A DNA stretch of 64,000 nucleotides from Amycolatopsis tolypomycina (lineage in GTDB: Bacteria > Actinomycetota > Actinomycetes > Mycobacteriales > Pseudonocardiaceae), in assembly GCF_900105945.1 (NCBI RefSeq), contig NZ_FNSO01000004.1, forward strand, positions 6,762,001-6,826,000, read 5' to 3'. The translations under genes and the position numbers were made by a program. The notes under the pieces are model-generated. The model saw nothing but the letters and a program-made list of their open reading frames with translations. It ran no database searches and was not told the DNA's origin. Below, in pieces: positions 48,902-56,638 of the stretch. Positions within the stretch are counted from its first letter, which is position 1; every line of letters begins with the position of its first letter.

Positions 48902-49648
48902 TCAGTGGGTCGGGCGGGTCGTCGGGGGGCCGGACGGGTGGGTGCTCGGCGCGCCCGTCGGGTGGGCCGGCGTCGGGTGGTCCTTGCCGTTGTCGGAGTT
49001 GCCCGGGTCCGCCGGTGCGCCCGTCGGGTGGGCCGGCTTCGTGGCTTCGGCCTTCAGCAGGACGTCGCAGTAGCCGTCGACCTTGGCCTTGTCGCCCGCG
49101 GCCGTGATCAGCGCCGTGAACGCCGGGCTTTCCAGTGCCTTGCCGTGCTCGGTCTTGTCGCCGGCGCTGTACGCGTGGCACAGCCCCACCAGGGAAGGCG
49201 ACGGCGACGGCTGGTCCGCCGGCCGGGTTCCGTGCGTCTTCGTCGTCTCGGGCGCGGGGGCGGCCGGCGGCTGGGCGTGGCTGGACGCCGCGGGGGCGGG
49301 CGACGGCGCATCGCCGGACCGGAAGGGCAGGGCGCCGGTGGCGGCGGCCGCGGCGACGCCGCCGACGGTGAAGACCGCCGCGGCGGCGGCCGCGACCTTC
49401 ACCGTGAGCAGCTTCGCCCACATGGACTTGATCATCGAAGGGCTCCGGGGTCGAGGGGGACGGGCGTGCTGAGCCGCCTCGAGGAACGCCGTCACGGCCG
49501 CTGGTTCCCCACCCTGCTCGCCGTCGCGCGGTGGGGCGGCCGCGGCAGCGAGCAGGCCGGCCAGCGCGTCCGGGGCGTCGGCCGGCGCACCCCGCAGCAA
49601 CTGCTCCGCGGTGTGCCGGTCGATCCGGCGTCCTTGCTGCTTGCTCAT
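48902..49648 (-). CDS. Putative anti-sigma factor, single membrane helix
   Basis: 248 residues. A cytoplasmic N-terminal part of about 70 residues (DRHTAEQLLRGAPADAPDAL, no HxxxCxxC zinc motif), one membrane helix near 80-105 (VAAAAAAVFTVGGVAAAAA), and a Pro/Ala/Ser-rich extracytoplasmic part with two cysteines and repeats of AHPTGAP at the C-terminus. It follows an ECF sigma factor gene by 34 bp, so an anti-sigma role is inferred from context. ATG at 49648. Confidence 0.65.
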   Translation of the reverse strand: MSKQQGRRIDRHTAEQLLRGAPADAPDALAGLLAAAAAPPRDGEQGGEPAAVTAFLEAAQHARPPRPRSPSMIKSMWAKLLTVKVAAAAAAVFTVGGVAAAAATGALPFRSGDAPSPAPAASSHAQPPAAPAPETTKTHGTRPADQPSPSPSLVGLCHAYSAGDKTEHGKALESPAFTALITAAGDKAKVDGYCDVLLKAEATKPAHPTGAPADPGNSDNGKDHPTPAHPTGAPSTHPSGPPTTRPTH

Positions 49649-49682
49649 CACACACCCCTCAGCGTCGGGCCGCTCGAAAGTG

Positions 49683-50279
49683 TCACACCCGGCCGCCGAG
49701 ACGGTCGGCGAGCGTGCGAAGTGCCCGGTAGGCGGCGGTGCGGACGGCGCCGGGGCGCTTCCCCAGCACGGCCGCGGCCGCCTTGGCGTCGAGCCCGACC
49801 ACGGCCCGCAGCACCACCGCCTCGGCCTGGTCACGCGGCAGCGTCGCGATCAGCGCGAGTGCCGCGTCGGTCGCCGTCGCCTCGATGGCCGCCCCGGCCG
49901 TGTCGTCGGGCGCGGGCCGCTCGGGAAACCACTCCGCCGGCGCTTCGGCGACCGGGCGGCGGCGCCGGTGCCGCAGGTGGTCCAGCGCCCGGTTCCGGCC
50001 GATCGTCGCGGTCCACGCGCGGAAGCCGTCCGCGTCGCCGCGGAACGAGGCCAGGTCGCGGGTGATCTGCAGCCACGCTTCGGAGGCGACGTCCTCGGCG
50101 TCCTGTCCGACCAGGACCCGCAGGTAGCGGCACAGGCCGGGCTGCACCGACCGGTACAGCAGGCGGAACGCGTCCTCGTCGCCGCGTTGCGCCCGCGCCA
50201 GCGTCGCCGAGAGGTCGTCGACGGGCTCCACGGGCGTACGCCGAGCACGGTTAGGGACCGACTCCAGCACCACACGCAT
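49683..50279 (-). CDS. ECF-type RNA polymerase sigma factor
   Basis: 198 residues. Region 2 reads DEDAFRLLYRSVQPGLCRYL and DVASEAWLQITRDLASF; region 4 is LPRDQAEAVVLRAVVGLDAK, then AAVLGKRPGAVRTAAYRAL. No extra domains. The downstream gene encodes a likely membrane anti-sigma. ATG at 50279 sits right after AAAGG; the GTG two codons later is better spaced. Regulon unknown. Confidence 0.88.
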   Translation of the reverse strand: MRVVLESVPNRARRTPVEPVDDLSATLARAQRGDEDAFRLLYRSVQPGLCRYLRVLVGQDAEDVASEAWLQITRDLASFRGDADGFRAWTATIGRNRALDHLRHRRRRPVAEAPAEWFPERPAPDDTAGAAIEATATDAALALIATLPRDQAEAVVLRAVVGLDAKAAAAVLGKRPGAVRTAAYRALRTLADRLGGRV

Positions 50280-50351
50280 CCTTTGCGGTCAGCCCCACCG
50301 CGTTGTTCGCGCCATCATGGTCCATCGCCGCGGCGCGCGGAAGCCCCACCC

Positions 50352-50684
50352 CTACCCGGCGCGCTCGATGTGGAAGTACCCGACCGGTTCGGGGCCTTCG
50401 GTGATGACGACGACGGTGCCCGGTTCGACCCGGAACGCGCCCGAGTTCTCGACCGTCAGCCAGCGCCCCTCCGCCGCGGACACCGAGGCGCCGGGCTCGA
50501 AGCCGCGCAGGACGAAGGACGCCAGACCGGTGACGGCCGTGTTCGGGGGCACGAAGGCGTTCGCGGCGTAGGCGTGGCCCTCGGCCGGCTGTGGTGGGCC
50601 GGTCGTGCGGCCGCCCTGGGCCGGGGTGAGCCAGACGACCCGGCCGCGGAAGGGGAACGGGGTGTCGTTCGGGAGCTTCGTCAC
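50352..50684 (-). CDS. Small protein resembling EF-Tu C-terminal domain
   Basis: 110 residues, beta-rich. RGRVVWLTPAQGGRTTGP and GTVVVITEGPEPVGYFHIE resemble strands of the EF-Tu domain III fold as found in stand-alone small actinobacterial proteins; this is a weak, visual match. The GTG at 50684 is chosen; another GTG lies at 50699. Codons further upstream come from a dispersed repeat and are unlikely to be coding. That repeat supplies a DNA-damage-type promoter just upstream. Confidence 0.55.
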   Translation of the reverse strand: MTKLPNDTPFPFRGRVVWLTPAQGGRTTGPPQPAEGHAYAANAFVPPNTAVTGLASFVLRGFEPGASVSAAEGRWLTVENSGAFRVEPGTVVVITEGPEPVGYFHIERAG

Positions 50685-50704
50685 CGGGGCATTGTGCACG
50701 GGCG

Positions 50705-50756
50705 CGGGGCGCCGCCCCCCGACTTCCACGCTACCGGTGGGCACCGACAATTTCGG
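50705..50756 (-). promoter_or_regulatory. Dispersed repeat with RecA-NDp/PafBC-type promoter motif, copy 3
   Basis: On the minus strand it reads TTGTCGGTG, CCCACCGG, TAGCGT, an exact match to tTGTCRGTG-N8-TAnnnT. The -10-like element is at 50733-50728, about 45 bp before the GTG of the small gene. This is the only one of three copies placed directly before a gene. Confidence 0.65.
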
Positions 50757-50780
50757 GTGAAGCCCACCGCCGACTCCGGC

Positions 50781-50796
50781 CTGAAAGCGTTTTCAG
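50781..50796. promoter_or_regulatory. LacI-type operator-like palindrome upstream of pectate lyase
   Basis: CTGAAAGCGTTTTCAG is a 16-bp palindrome with one mismatched pair, centred on the CG typical of LacI/GalR operators. It lies 133 bp before the pectate lyase start. A related AGAAAGCGCTTAC occurs within the first codons of that gene. Confidence 0.4.
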
Positions 50797-50928
50797 TACA
50801 GACGACCCGCTTGGCCCACTCGGGCCGCCGCTACCCGGTGCTACCGTCGCCTCACCGAAAGACTCCCGCCCCGGCTCTTCCGGGAGCGCTCTCGGATTCG
50901 GCAACTTCCTGCTCGCAAGGAGGCGCGC

Positions 50929-52089
50929 ATGGGTTCATCCGGACGCACCAAGAAAGCGCTTACAGCGGCCGTCGCGCTGGTCACGGTGGTCGCGCTCGCA
51001 CCGCCGTCCGCTGCCGCTGCCACCACCTTGTTCGTGGCTCCCAACGGCAAGGACTCCGCCGCCGGGACGCTGGCGGATCCGACGACGCTCACCGCCGCCC
51101 TCACCCGCGTCGGTGCCGGTGACACCATTTCGCTCCGGGGCGGTACCTACTCCTTCGCCCAGACCGTCACCATCGCGCCCGGCAACAGCGGCACTTCGAG
51201 CGCGCGCAAGACGCTGTCGGCCTACGCCGGCGAGAAGCCCGTGCTGAACTTCTCGGCCATGAAAGAAGATCCAGCCAACCGGGGGCTCGCCGTCAACGGT
51301 TCGTACTGGCGCGTCGCCGGCATCGTCGTCGAACGCGCCGGGGACAACGGGATCTTCGTCGGCGGGAGCAACAACGTCATCGAACGCGTGGTGACCCGCT
51401 TCAACCGCGACTCCGGGCTGCAGATCTCGCGGATCGCGTCGAGCACGCCGAAGGACCAGTGGCCGTCGAACAACCTCGTCGTCAGCTCCGAATCCCACGA
51501 CAACGCCGACTCCGACGGCGAGGACGCCGACGGGTTCGCCGCGAAGCTCACTTCCGGGCCCGGCAACGTCTTCCGCCACGACGTCTCCCACAACAACATC
51601 GACGACGGCTGGGACCTCTACACCAAGACCGACACCGGCCCGATCGGCCCGGTGACCATCGAGGACTCCCTCGCCTACGCCAACGGCACCCTCAGCAACG
51701 GCACGGTCAACAAGAACGGCGACCGCAACGGCTACAAGCTCGGCGGCGACAAGATAGCGGTCAACCACATCGTCCGGCGCGACATCGCCTACCGCAACGG
51801 CCACCACGGCTTCACCTACAACAGCAACCCCGGGTCGATGACCGTTTCGGACAACGTCGGCATCGACAACGCCGAACGCAACTTCTCCTTCGACACCGGG
51901 ACTTCGGTGTTCCGCAACGACACCTCGTGCCGCTTCGCCAGTGGCGGCTCGAACGACAAGACCGTGGGCAACGTCGACAGCTCGGACCAGTTCTGGACCG
52001 GCAAGAACGGGGCACGCTGCTCGTCCTACGCCGGCACGATGAAGTGGTCCTTCGCTTCCGACGGACGGCTCGTGGTCACCTTCGGCTGA
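50929..52089 (+). CDS. Secreted right-handed beta-helix protein, pectate lyase (PL9-like)
   Basis: 386 residues. Signal peptide of about 30 residues (LTAAVALVTVVALAPPSAAA). The body is a parallel beta-helix: TLFVAPNGKDSAAGT, then repeating DNGIFVGGSNNVIERV, NRDSGLQIS, NIDDGWDLYTK and GFTYNSNPG. Gene layout and these motifs fit polysaccharide lyase family 9, which cleaves pectate with calcium. AAGGAGG precedes the ATG. A LacI-type site upstream suggests sugar control. Confidence 0.85.
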   Translation: MGSSGRTKKALTAAVALVTVVALAPPSAAAATTLFVAPNGKDSAAGTLADPTTLTAALTRVGAGDTISLRGGTYSFAQTVTIAPGNSGTSSARKTLSAYAGEKPVLNFSAMKEDPANRGLAVNGSYWRVAGIVVERAGDNGIFVGGSNNVIERVVTRFNRDSGLQISRIASSTPKDQWPSNNLVVSSESHDNADSDGEDADGFAAKLTSGPGNVFRHDVSHNNIDDGWDLYTKTDTGPIGPVTIEDSLAYANGTLSNGTVNKNGDRNGYKLGGDKIAVNHIVRRDIAYRNGHHGFTYNSNPGSMTVSDNVGIDNAERNFSFDTGTSVFRNDTSCRFASGGSNDKTVGNVDSSDQFWTGKNGARCSSYAGTMKWSFASDGRLVVTFG

Positions 52090-52237
52090 ACCGGCGCCGC
52101 GCATGGGCCGGCCGACCCGGCCGGCCCACTACGCGCGGTGACCCTCATCACCCGATCCTGTCGAAATCCTGTGAACCGGACAGACCTGGCACTCCCGGCG
52201 CCGCCCGCGCGTTCTCCAGGTGGAGAACGGAGGGACC

Positions 52238-52513
52238 ATGGGTGCACTGGGAACACTGCTCGGCTTCCTGCTGAGCCTGTACCTGCTGGTGCTGGTCGCG
52301 CGGATGGTGCTCGACTGGGTCGCGGTGCTGGCGAACACACCGCCCTGGGCGCGGCGCGCGCGGGGGCTGGCCTACGCCGCGACCGAGCCGGTGATCGGGC
52401 CGGTGCGGCGGGTCGTGCGGCCGGTGCGGATCGGCGGGCTCTCGCTCGACCTGGCCTTCACGCTGGTCTTCATCGGCGTGATCGTCCTGCGAAGCATCGT
52501 GTACGCGCTTTAG
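52238..52513 (+). CDS. YggT family membrane protein
   Basis: 91 residues, two membrane helices (about 6-28 and 66-88) flanking ARRARGLAYAATEPVIGPVRR, the YggT signature (TEPxLxPxRR). YggT proteins lie near cell-division genes in many bacteria; here it stands alone. GGAGGGA precedes the ATG at 52238. The last 4 bp overlap the convergent tetR. Confidence 0.85.
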   Translation: MGALGTLLGFLLSLYLLVLVARMVLDWVAVLANTPPWARRARGLAYAATEPVIGPVRRVVRPVRIGGLSLDLAFTLVFIGVIVLRSIVYAL

Positions 52514-53169
52514 AGCGAGCCGCGGAAGCCCGCGGAAAGCCGGTCGACGCTGCGCTCCAGCTCGGCGCGCAGGCCGCGCAGGTCGACGCCGTCGGGGTCG
52601 ATCAGCGCCTGCATCGAGATCCCGCGCAGCTGGGCGAGCAGCGCCGAGGCGTACGAATCGGGGTCGTGGACGCCGGTGATGGAACCGTCCGCGACCCCGC
52701 TGGCCACGGTCTGCGCGATGGCGAACCGGAACCGGCGGTCGGCCTCCGTCAGCGCGCCGCGCAGGCCCGAGTACTCCGCCGCCGCGTCGCCCCAGAGCGC
52801 CAGGAAAGCCTGGTTGAGCGTCGGCATCGTGCGGATCAGCTCGAAGATGATGTCCAGCAGCGCCCGCAGCATGTCCATCGGCGTCGCGTTCGCCGACCCG
52901 GTCCGGGCCGCGACAGCCTCGCTGTAGGCGTCGGTGAACTCCTCGACGGCGTGCTCGACGAGCCGCTGCCCGAGCCCGTCCTTGTCGCCGAAGTGCTGGA
53001 AGATCACCGACCGCGCGTAGCCCGAACGGGCGCAGACGCTGCCGACCTTCAGCCTGCCGAAGCCCTCTTCGGCGATCAGGTGAGCAGCGGCATCCAGGAT
53101 GCGTGCCTCGACGATGCCCTCGCCGTCGTCCTGGATCCGGCCTTCGGCGGCGCGGTCCACCCGGGTCAT
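52510..53169 (-). CDS. TetR family transcriptional regulator
   Basis: 219 residues. The N-terminal helix-turn-helix is LKVGSVCARSGYARSVIFQHF (about 41-61); the C-terminal ligand domain is helical. It is divergent from an FAD-dependent monooxygenase over 114 bp that contain a small inverted repeat, so it probably represses that gene. Confidence 0.9.
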   Translation of the reverse strand: MTRVDRAAEGRIQDDGEGIVEARILDAAAHLIAEEGFGRLKVGSVCARSGYARSVIFQHFGDKDGLGQRLVEHAVEEFTDAYSEAVAARTGSANATPMDMLRALLDIIFELIRTMPTLNQAFLALWGDAAAEYSGLRGALTEADRRFRFAIAQTVASGVADGSITGVHDPDSYASALLAQLRGISMQALIDPDGVDLRGLRAELERSVDRLSAGFRGSL

Positions 53170-53212
53170 GTTAGCGACTGCAACCGCGCGCGGGCGGGCG
53201 AGCCGTCAGCGA

Positions 53213-53228
53213 ACCGTGCGAAAACGGT
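53213..53228. promoter_or_regulatory. Possible TetR operator before the FAD monooxygenase
   Basis: ACCGT and ACGGT form an inverted repeat with 6 bp between (GCGAAA), 56 bp before the monooxygenase start. It is short, so the call is tentative. Confidence 0.3.
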
Positions 53229-53283
53229 AAGCGGTCCCCCGCACTCTCGGCGTCGACACGAACGAACCGAGAGGAACACCCCG

Positions 53284-54519
53284 ATGACCACCAAGACCGT
53301 GCTCGTTTCCGGCGCAGGCATCGCCGGCCCGGCCGCCGCCCACTGGCTGCACCGCGGTGGCTACCGCGTCACCGTCGTCGAGTCCGCGCCCGCCCCGCGG
53401 CCCGGCGGCCAGGCCGTCGACTTCCGCGGCGAGCAGGTGAAGCTGCTGGCCGCGATGGGCGTGCTCGACGAAGTCCGCCGGCACGAGACGGCGATGGGCG
53501 ACCAGACCGTGCTCGGCCTCGACGGCCGCCCGGCGCTGACCGTGCCCGGCGCCGCCTGGAGCGGCGAGGTCGAGATCCTGCGCGGCGACCTCGCGCGAAT
53601 CCTGTACGAGCACACCGCGGACCACACCGAATACGTCTTCGGCGACCGCGTCACGAGCCTCACCGAGACGGCGGACGGCGTCGAAGTCACCTTCGCCCGC
53701 CGTGCGCCGCGGAAGTTCGACCTGGTCGTCGGGGCCGACGGCGTGCACTCCGGGGTGCGGGCCGCCGCGTTCGGTCCGGAGCGGGACTTCCGGCGCGACC
53801 TCGGCTTCGGCATCGCCGGGTTCACCGCGCCCAACCACCTCGGGCTCGACCACACCAGCATCATGTACAACGAGCCCGGCCGCGGCGTGACCGTGGGCAG
53901 CCACCGGCTGCCGGACCGGCTGCACGTCGCCCTGGTCTTCGCGGCCGACGGCGTCGAGTTCCACCGCCGTGGTCTCGCCGACCAGCAGGCCCTGATCGCG
54001 CAGCTGTTCGCGGACACCGGCTGGGAGCTGCCGAAGCTGCTCGAAGCGCTGCCCGCGGCCGACGACCTGTACGTCGACTCGATCAGCCAGATCCACCTCG
54101 ACCGCTGGTCGAAGGGCCGGGTCGTGCTGCTGGGCGACGCCGCCTGGTGCGCCGGGCCGGGCGGTTCCGGCACCGGGCTGGCGATGATGGGCGCCCAGGT
54201 GCTGGCCGGGGAGCTCGCGGCGGCGGGCGGCGACCACGTGACGGCGTTCGCGAAGTACGAGGAGCGGCTGCGGAAGCCGGCCGGGGTCGGGCAGAAGAAC
54301 GGCAAGGGGTCCGGCAACTTCCTCGCGCCGCGCACGGCCGCGAAGATCCGCGGCCGCAACCGCGCCTACCGGATGCTGAGCACGCGGGTGTTCGGCGGCT
54401 TCTTCAGCTGGATGACCGACCGGGCGGCCAACGCGCTGGAATACCGCGAGTACCCGGGGCTCGATTCCGCTCATCGGGCGACTCGGCTGGCGGCCCGACG
54501 TGAGGTGGGTCACTCTTGA
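53284..54519 (+). CDS. FAD-dependent monooxygenase (PHBH/TetX-like)
   Basis: 411 residues. FAD-binding motifs: VLVSGAGIAGPAAAHWLHRG (GxGxxG), DLVVGADGVHSGVR (DG motif) and VVLLGDAAWCAGPGGSGTGLAM (GD motif). This class A flavoprotein layout covers aromatic hydroxylases and drug-inactivating enzymes such as TetX and Rox. The divergent TetR points to induction by its substrate, which may be an antibiotic. ATG at 53284. Confidence 0.9.
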   Translation: MTTKTVLVSGAGIAGPAAAHWLHRGGYRVTVVESAPAPRPGGQAVDFRGEQVKLLAAMGVLDEVRRHETAMGDQTVLGLDGRPALTVPGAAWSGEVEILRGDLARILYEHTADHTEYVFGDRVTSLTETADGVEVTFARRAPRKFDLVVGADGVHSGVRAAAFGPERDFRRDLGFGIAGFTAPNHLGLDHTSIMYNEPGRGVTVGSHRLPDRLHVALVFAADGVEFHRRGLADQQALIAQLFADTGWELPKLLEALPAADDLYVDSISQIHLDRWSKGRVVLLGDAAWCAGPGGSGTGLAMMGAQVLAGELAAAGGDHVTAFAKYEERLRKPAGVGQKNGKGSGNFLAPRTAAKIRGRNRAYRMLSTRVFGGFFSWMTDRAANALEYREYPGLDSAHRATRLAARREVGHS

Positions 54520-54523
54520 CGCC

Positions 54524-55495
54524 ATGTCAACGCCTCGGGCTCCGGTCAGGACCGCGCTCGCCGGCTTGAGCGTGCTGGCGCTGGGGGTGGTGACGGCGCT
54601 GAACGTGCGTTCCCTGCCGCTGATCGGCGACGGGACGACGTACTCGGCCGAATTCACTGAAGCGGCCGGGCTGAACGAGGGCAACGACGTCCGCGTCGCC
54701 GGCGTCGAGGTCGGCCGGGTGTCGGCCGTGCGGCTGCGTGGCGACCACGTGCTGGTGTCGTTCAAGGCCAAGGGCGCCTGGCTGGGCGACGCGACGGGCG
54801 CGGCGATCCGGCTGAAGACGGTGCTGGGCCAGAAGTACCTCGCCCTCGACCCGCAGGGCGAGGGCACGCTCGACCCGGGACGGCCGATCCCGCGGTCCCG
54901 GACCACCGTGCCCTACGACATCCTCGCGGCGTTCGGCGAGCTTTCGTCCACAGTGGACCGGATTGACACCGCTCGGCTGGCGCAGAGCTTCGACACGCTT
55001 TCGGCGACGCTGGCGAACACGCCACAGAGCGTGCGCGCCGCGCTGACCGGGCTCTCGCGGCTGGCGGACTCGGTGGCTTCGCGCGACAGGCGGCTGGCGG
55101 CGCTGCTGGGCAACACGCGCGTGGTCTCGCAGACGCTGGTCGACCGCGACGCGGCGGTGCGCAGGCTCCTCGACGACGGCAACACCCTCCTGGCGGAGGT
55201 GATCAACCGCGAGACGACGATCAGCACCCTCCTCGACAGCTCCCGGCGGTTGTCGGCGGAGCTGTCCGGGTTGATCGGCGAGTCCCAGGTCGGTCCGTTG
55301 CTGGCCGATTTGGACCAGCTGACGTCGATGCTGCAACGCAACCAGGACGCGCTGGCGGCGGGGATCCGCGGTTTCGCGCCGTTCGTCCGGCTGGGGACGA
55401 ACATCGCGGGGACGGGCCGGTTCATCGACGGGTACCTGTGCGGGCTGGTGCTGCCGTCGTTCGGGCCATTGAACGAAGAAGGCTACCACGGCTAG
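54524..55495 (+). CDS. Orphan MCE-family protein
   Basis: 323 residues. N-terminal membrane helix (about 10-27), then the MCE/MlaD domain (YSAEFTEAAGLNEGNDVRVAGVEVGRV) and a long helical region ending VRLGTNIAGTGRFIDGYLCG. In actinobacteria MCE proteins usually come in sets of six with YrbE permeases; here only one gene is found, 4 bp after the monooxygenase. It may be a leftover of a set or act with one elsewhere. Confidence 0.85.
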   Translation: MSTPRAPVRTALAGLSVLALGVVTALNVRSLPLIGDGTTYSAEFTEAAGLNEGNDVRVAGVEVGRVSAVRLRGDHVLVSFKAKGAWLGDATGAAIRLKTVLGQKYLALDPQGEGTLDPGRPIPRSRTTVPYDILAAFGELSSTVDRIDTARLAQSFDTLSATLANTPQSVRAALTGLSRLADSVASRDRRLAALLGNTRVVSQTLVDRDAAVRRLLDDGNTLLAEVINRETTISTLLDSSRRLSAELSGLIGESQVGPLLADLDQLTSMLQRNQDALAAGIRGFAPFVRLGTNIAGTGRFIDGYLCGLVLPSFGPLNEEGYHG

Positions 55496-55665
55496 GGTTT
55501 TGCGCGCCGAGGGGCGGAGGTATTCGATCGTGAAGCCGGCCGTCAGGAGGTGGGGCCGAGTACCGTGCCCGCCGCGTACGCGAGGACGCCGCCGTGGAGG
55601 TAGCCGTTCTGTTGCTGGAGCTCGGTCAGGCGGGCTCCGAGGAGCCTGCTGAACGGCGTGGCCGC
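55496..55665 (-). pseudogene. Remnant of a hotdog-fold (PaaI-like) thioesterase
   Basis: In one frame the minus strand reads FSRLLGARLTEL then NGYLHGGVLAYAAGTVLGPTS and a stop; shifting one frame restores RPHLLTAGFTIEYLRPSARKT, the next strand of a hotdog thioesterase (usual order HGGVLAYLAD... TAGFTIEYLRPA). About 20 residues are also missing internally and the C-terminus is cut at the MCE gene end. This is a decayed gene with one frameshift. Confidence 0.6.
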
Positions 55666-55900
55666 CGACCGTCGTTGCCGGGCCGCGGCCGGGGTCACCA
55701 CCGCCCTGCTCGCCAAGCGGCCGCACCCGCGTGAACACCGGGCGGTCTCCCTGCGGCTGACGGCGGCCGGCGAAGACGCGCTGGCCCGCGTCGGTCCGGC
55801 GATCGAAGAGTTCAACGCGCAACTGCTGGCCGTCCTGGGCGAACAGGGGTTCCGGGATACCGTCGACGGCGTCGGCAAACTCGCACGCCGTGAGTGGTAG
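55640..55900 (+). pseudogene. Fragment of a MarR-type regulator
   Basis: Only the C-terminal half is visible: RPHPREHRAVSLRLTAAGED is the MarR wing followed by the dimer helix (ALARVGPAIEEFNAQLLAVLG). The N-terminal helices and recognition helix are absent. It abuts head-to-head with the thioesterase remnant, so a deletion across a divergent promoter may have taken both 5' ends. Confidence 0.6.
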
Positions 55901-55903
55901 CCG

Positions 55904-56638
55904 CTAGGCCACGATGAGCCGGAAGCCCGCGTCCCACTCCGGCAGGTCCAGCAGCTCCGCGTGGTTCTCCCGCCAGCGGCCGGACGCCAGGTCGTCCCGC
56001 AGCCGGGCCACTCCCCGGGACACCGCTTCCGGCGACGTCTGCGCCAGCGCCGAACACGAGCGTTGCACCACCGGGTCGAGGTAGGCCTCCGGGCGGCGCC
56101 AGTACGCCGGGAACACCCCGTCGGTGAAGTCCCACGGCACCGGCAGCGGCCGCACCGAAGCCGCCCCCAGGAACTCCGCGATCTCCGGGGCCGACGGCCT
56201 CGACGCCTCCAGGGCGGCGACCTCCGGCACGTACTCCCGGACGAACCAGAACTCGCTGTGCAACGCCGTGTCGTAGGCCAGCACCACCTGGCGGGACGAG
56301 ACCCGCCGCAGCTCGGCGAGACCGGCCCGCCAGTCGGGCCAGTGGTGCACCGTCAGCACCGCGAGCGCCGCGTCGAACCGGCCCGAGGGGAACGGCAGCG
56401 CCTCCGCCACCGCCCGCACCACCGGCGCTGCCCCGGCGGGCCGCTGCCGGATCATCTCCGCCGACGGCTCGACCGCGACGACGTCCCGCGCCGGCGGCTC
56501 GTAGGAGCCCGTGCCGGAGCCGACGTCCAGCACCGACACCGCGGACCCGAGCGCGGACACCACCGGCTCGAACCAGCGCGGGTCGGTCCGCCGTCCCTGC
56601 GCGTAGCCGACGCCGATCTCGTCGTAGCGAGCCGTCAC
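55904..56638 (-). CDS. SAM-dependent methyltransferase, class I
   Basis: 244 residues. Motif I is VSVLDVGSGTGSYEP, followed by VVAVEPSAEMIRQRP, FDAALAVLTVHHWPDW and YDTALH. This is the methyltransf_11 layout of small-molecule or lipid methylases. GTG at 56638 overlaps the upstream PAC2 stop (GTGA), so it is the second gene of a pair. The substrate is unknown. Confidence 0.87.
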   Translation of the reverse strand: MTARYDEIGVGYAQGRRTDPRWFEPVVSALGSAVSVLDVGSGTGSYEPPARDVVAVEPSAEMIRQRPAGAAPVVRAVAEALPFPSGRFDAALAVLTVHHWPDWRAGLAELRRVSSRQVVLAYDTALHSEFWFVREYVPEVAALEASRPSAPEIAEFLGAASVRPLPVPWDFTDGVFPAYWRRPEAYLDPVVQRSCSALAQTSPEAVSRGVARLRDDLASGRWRENHAELLDLPEWDAGFRLIVA

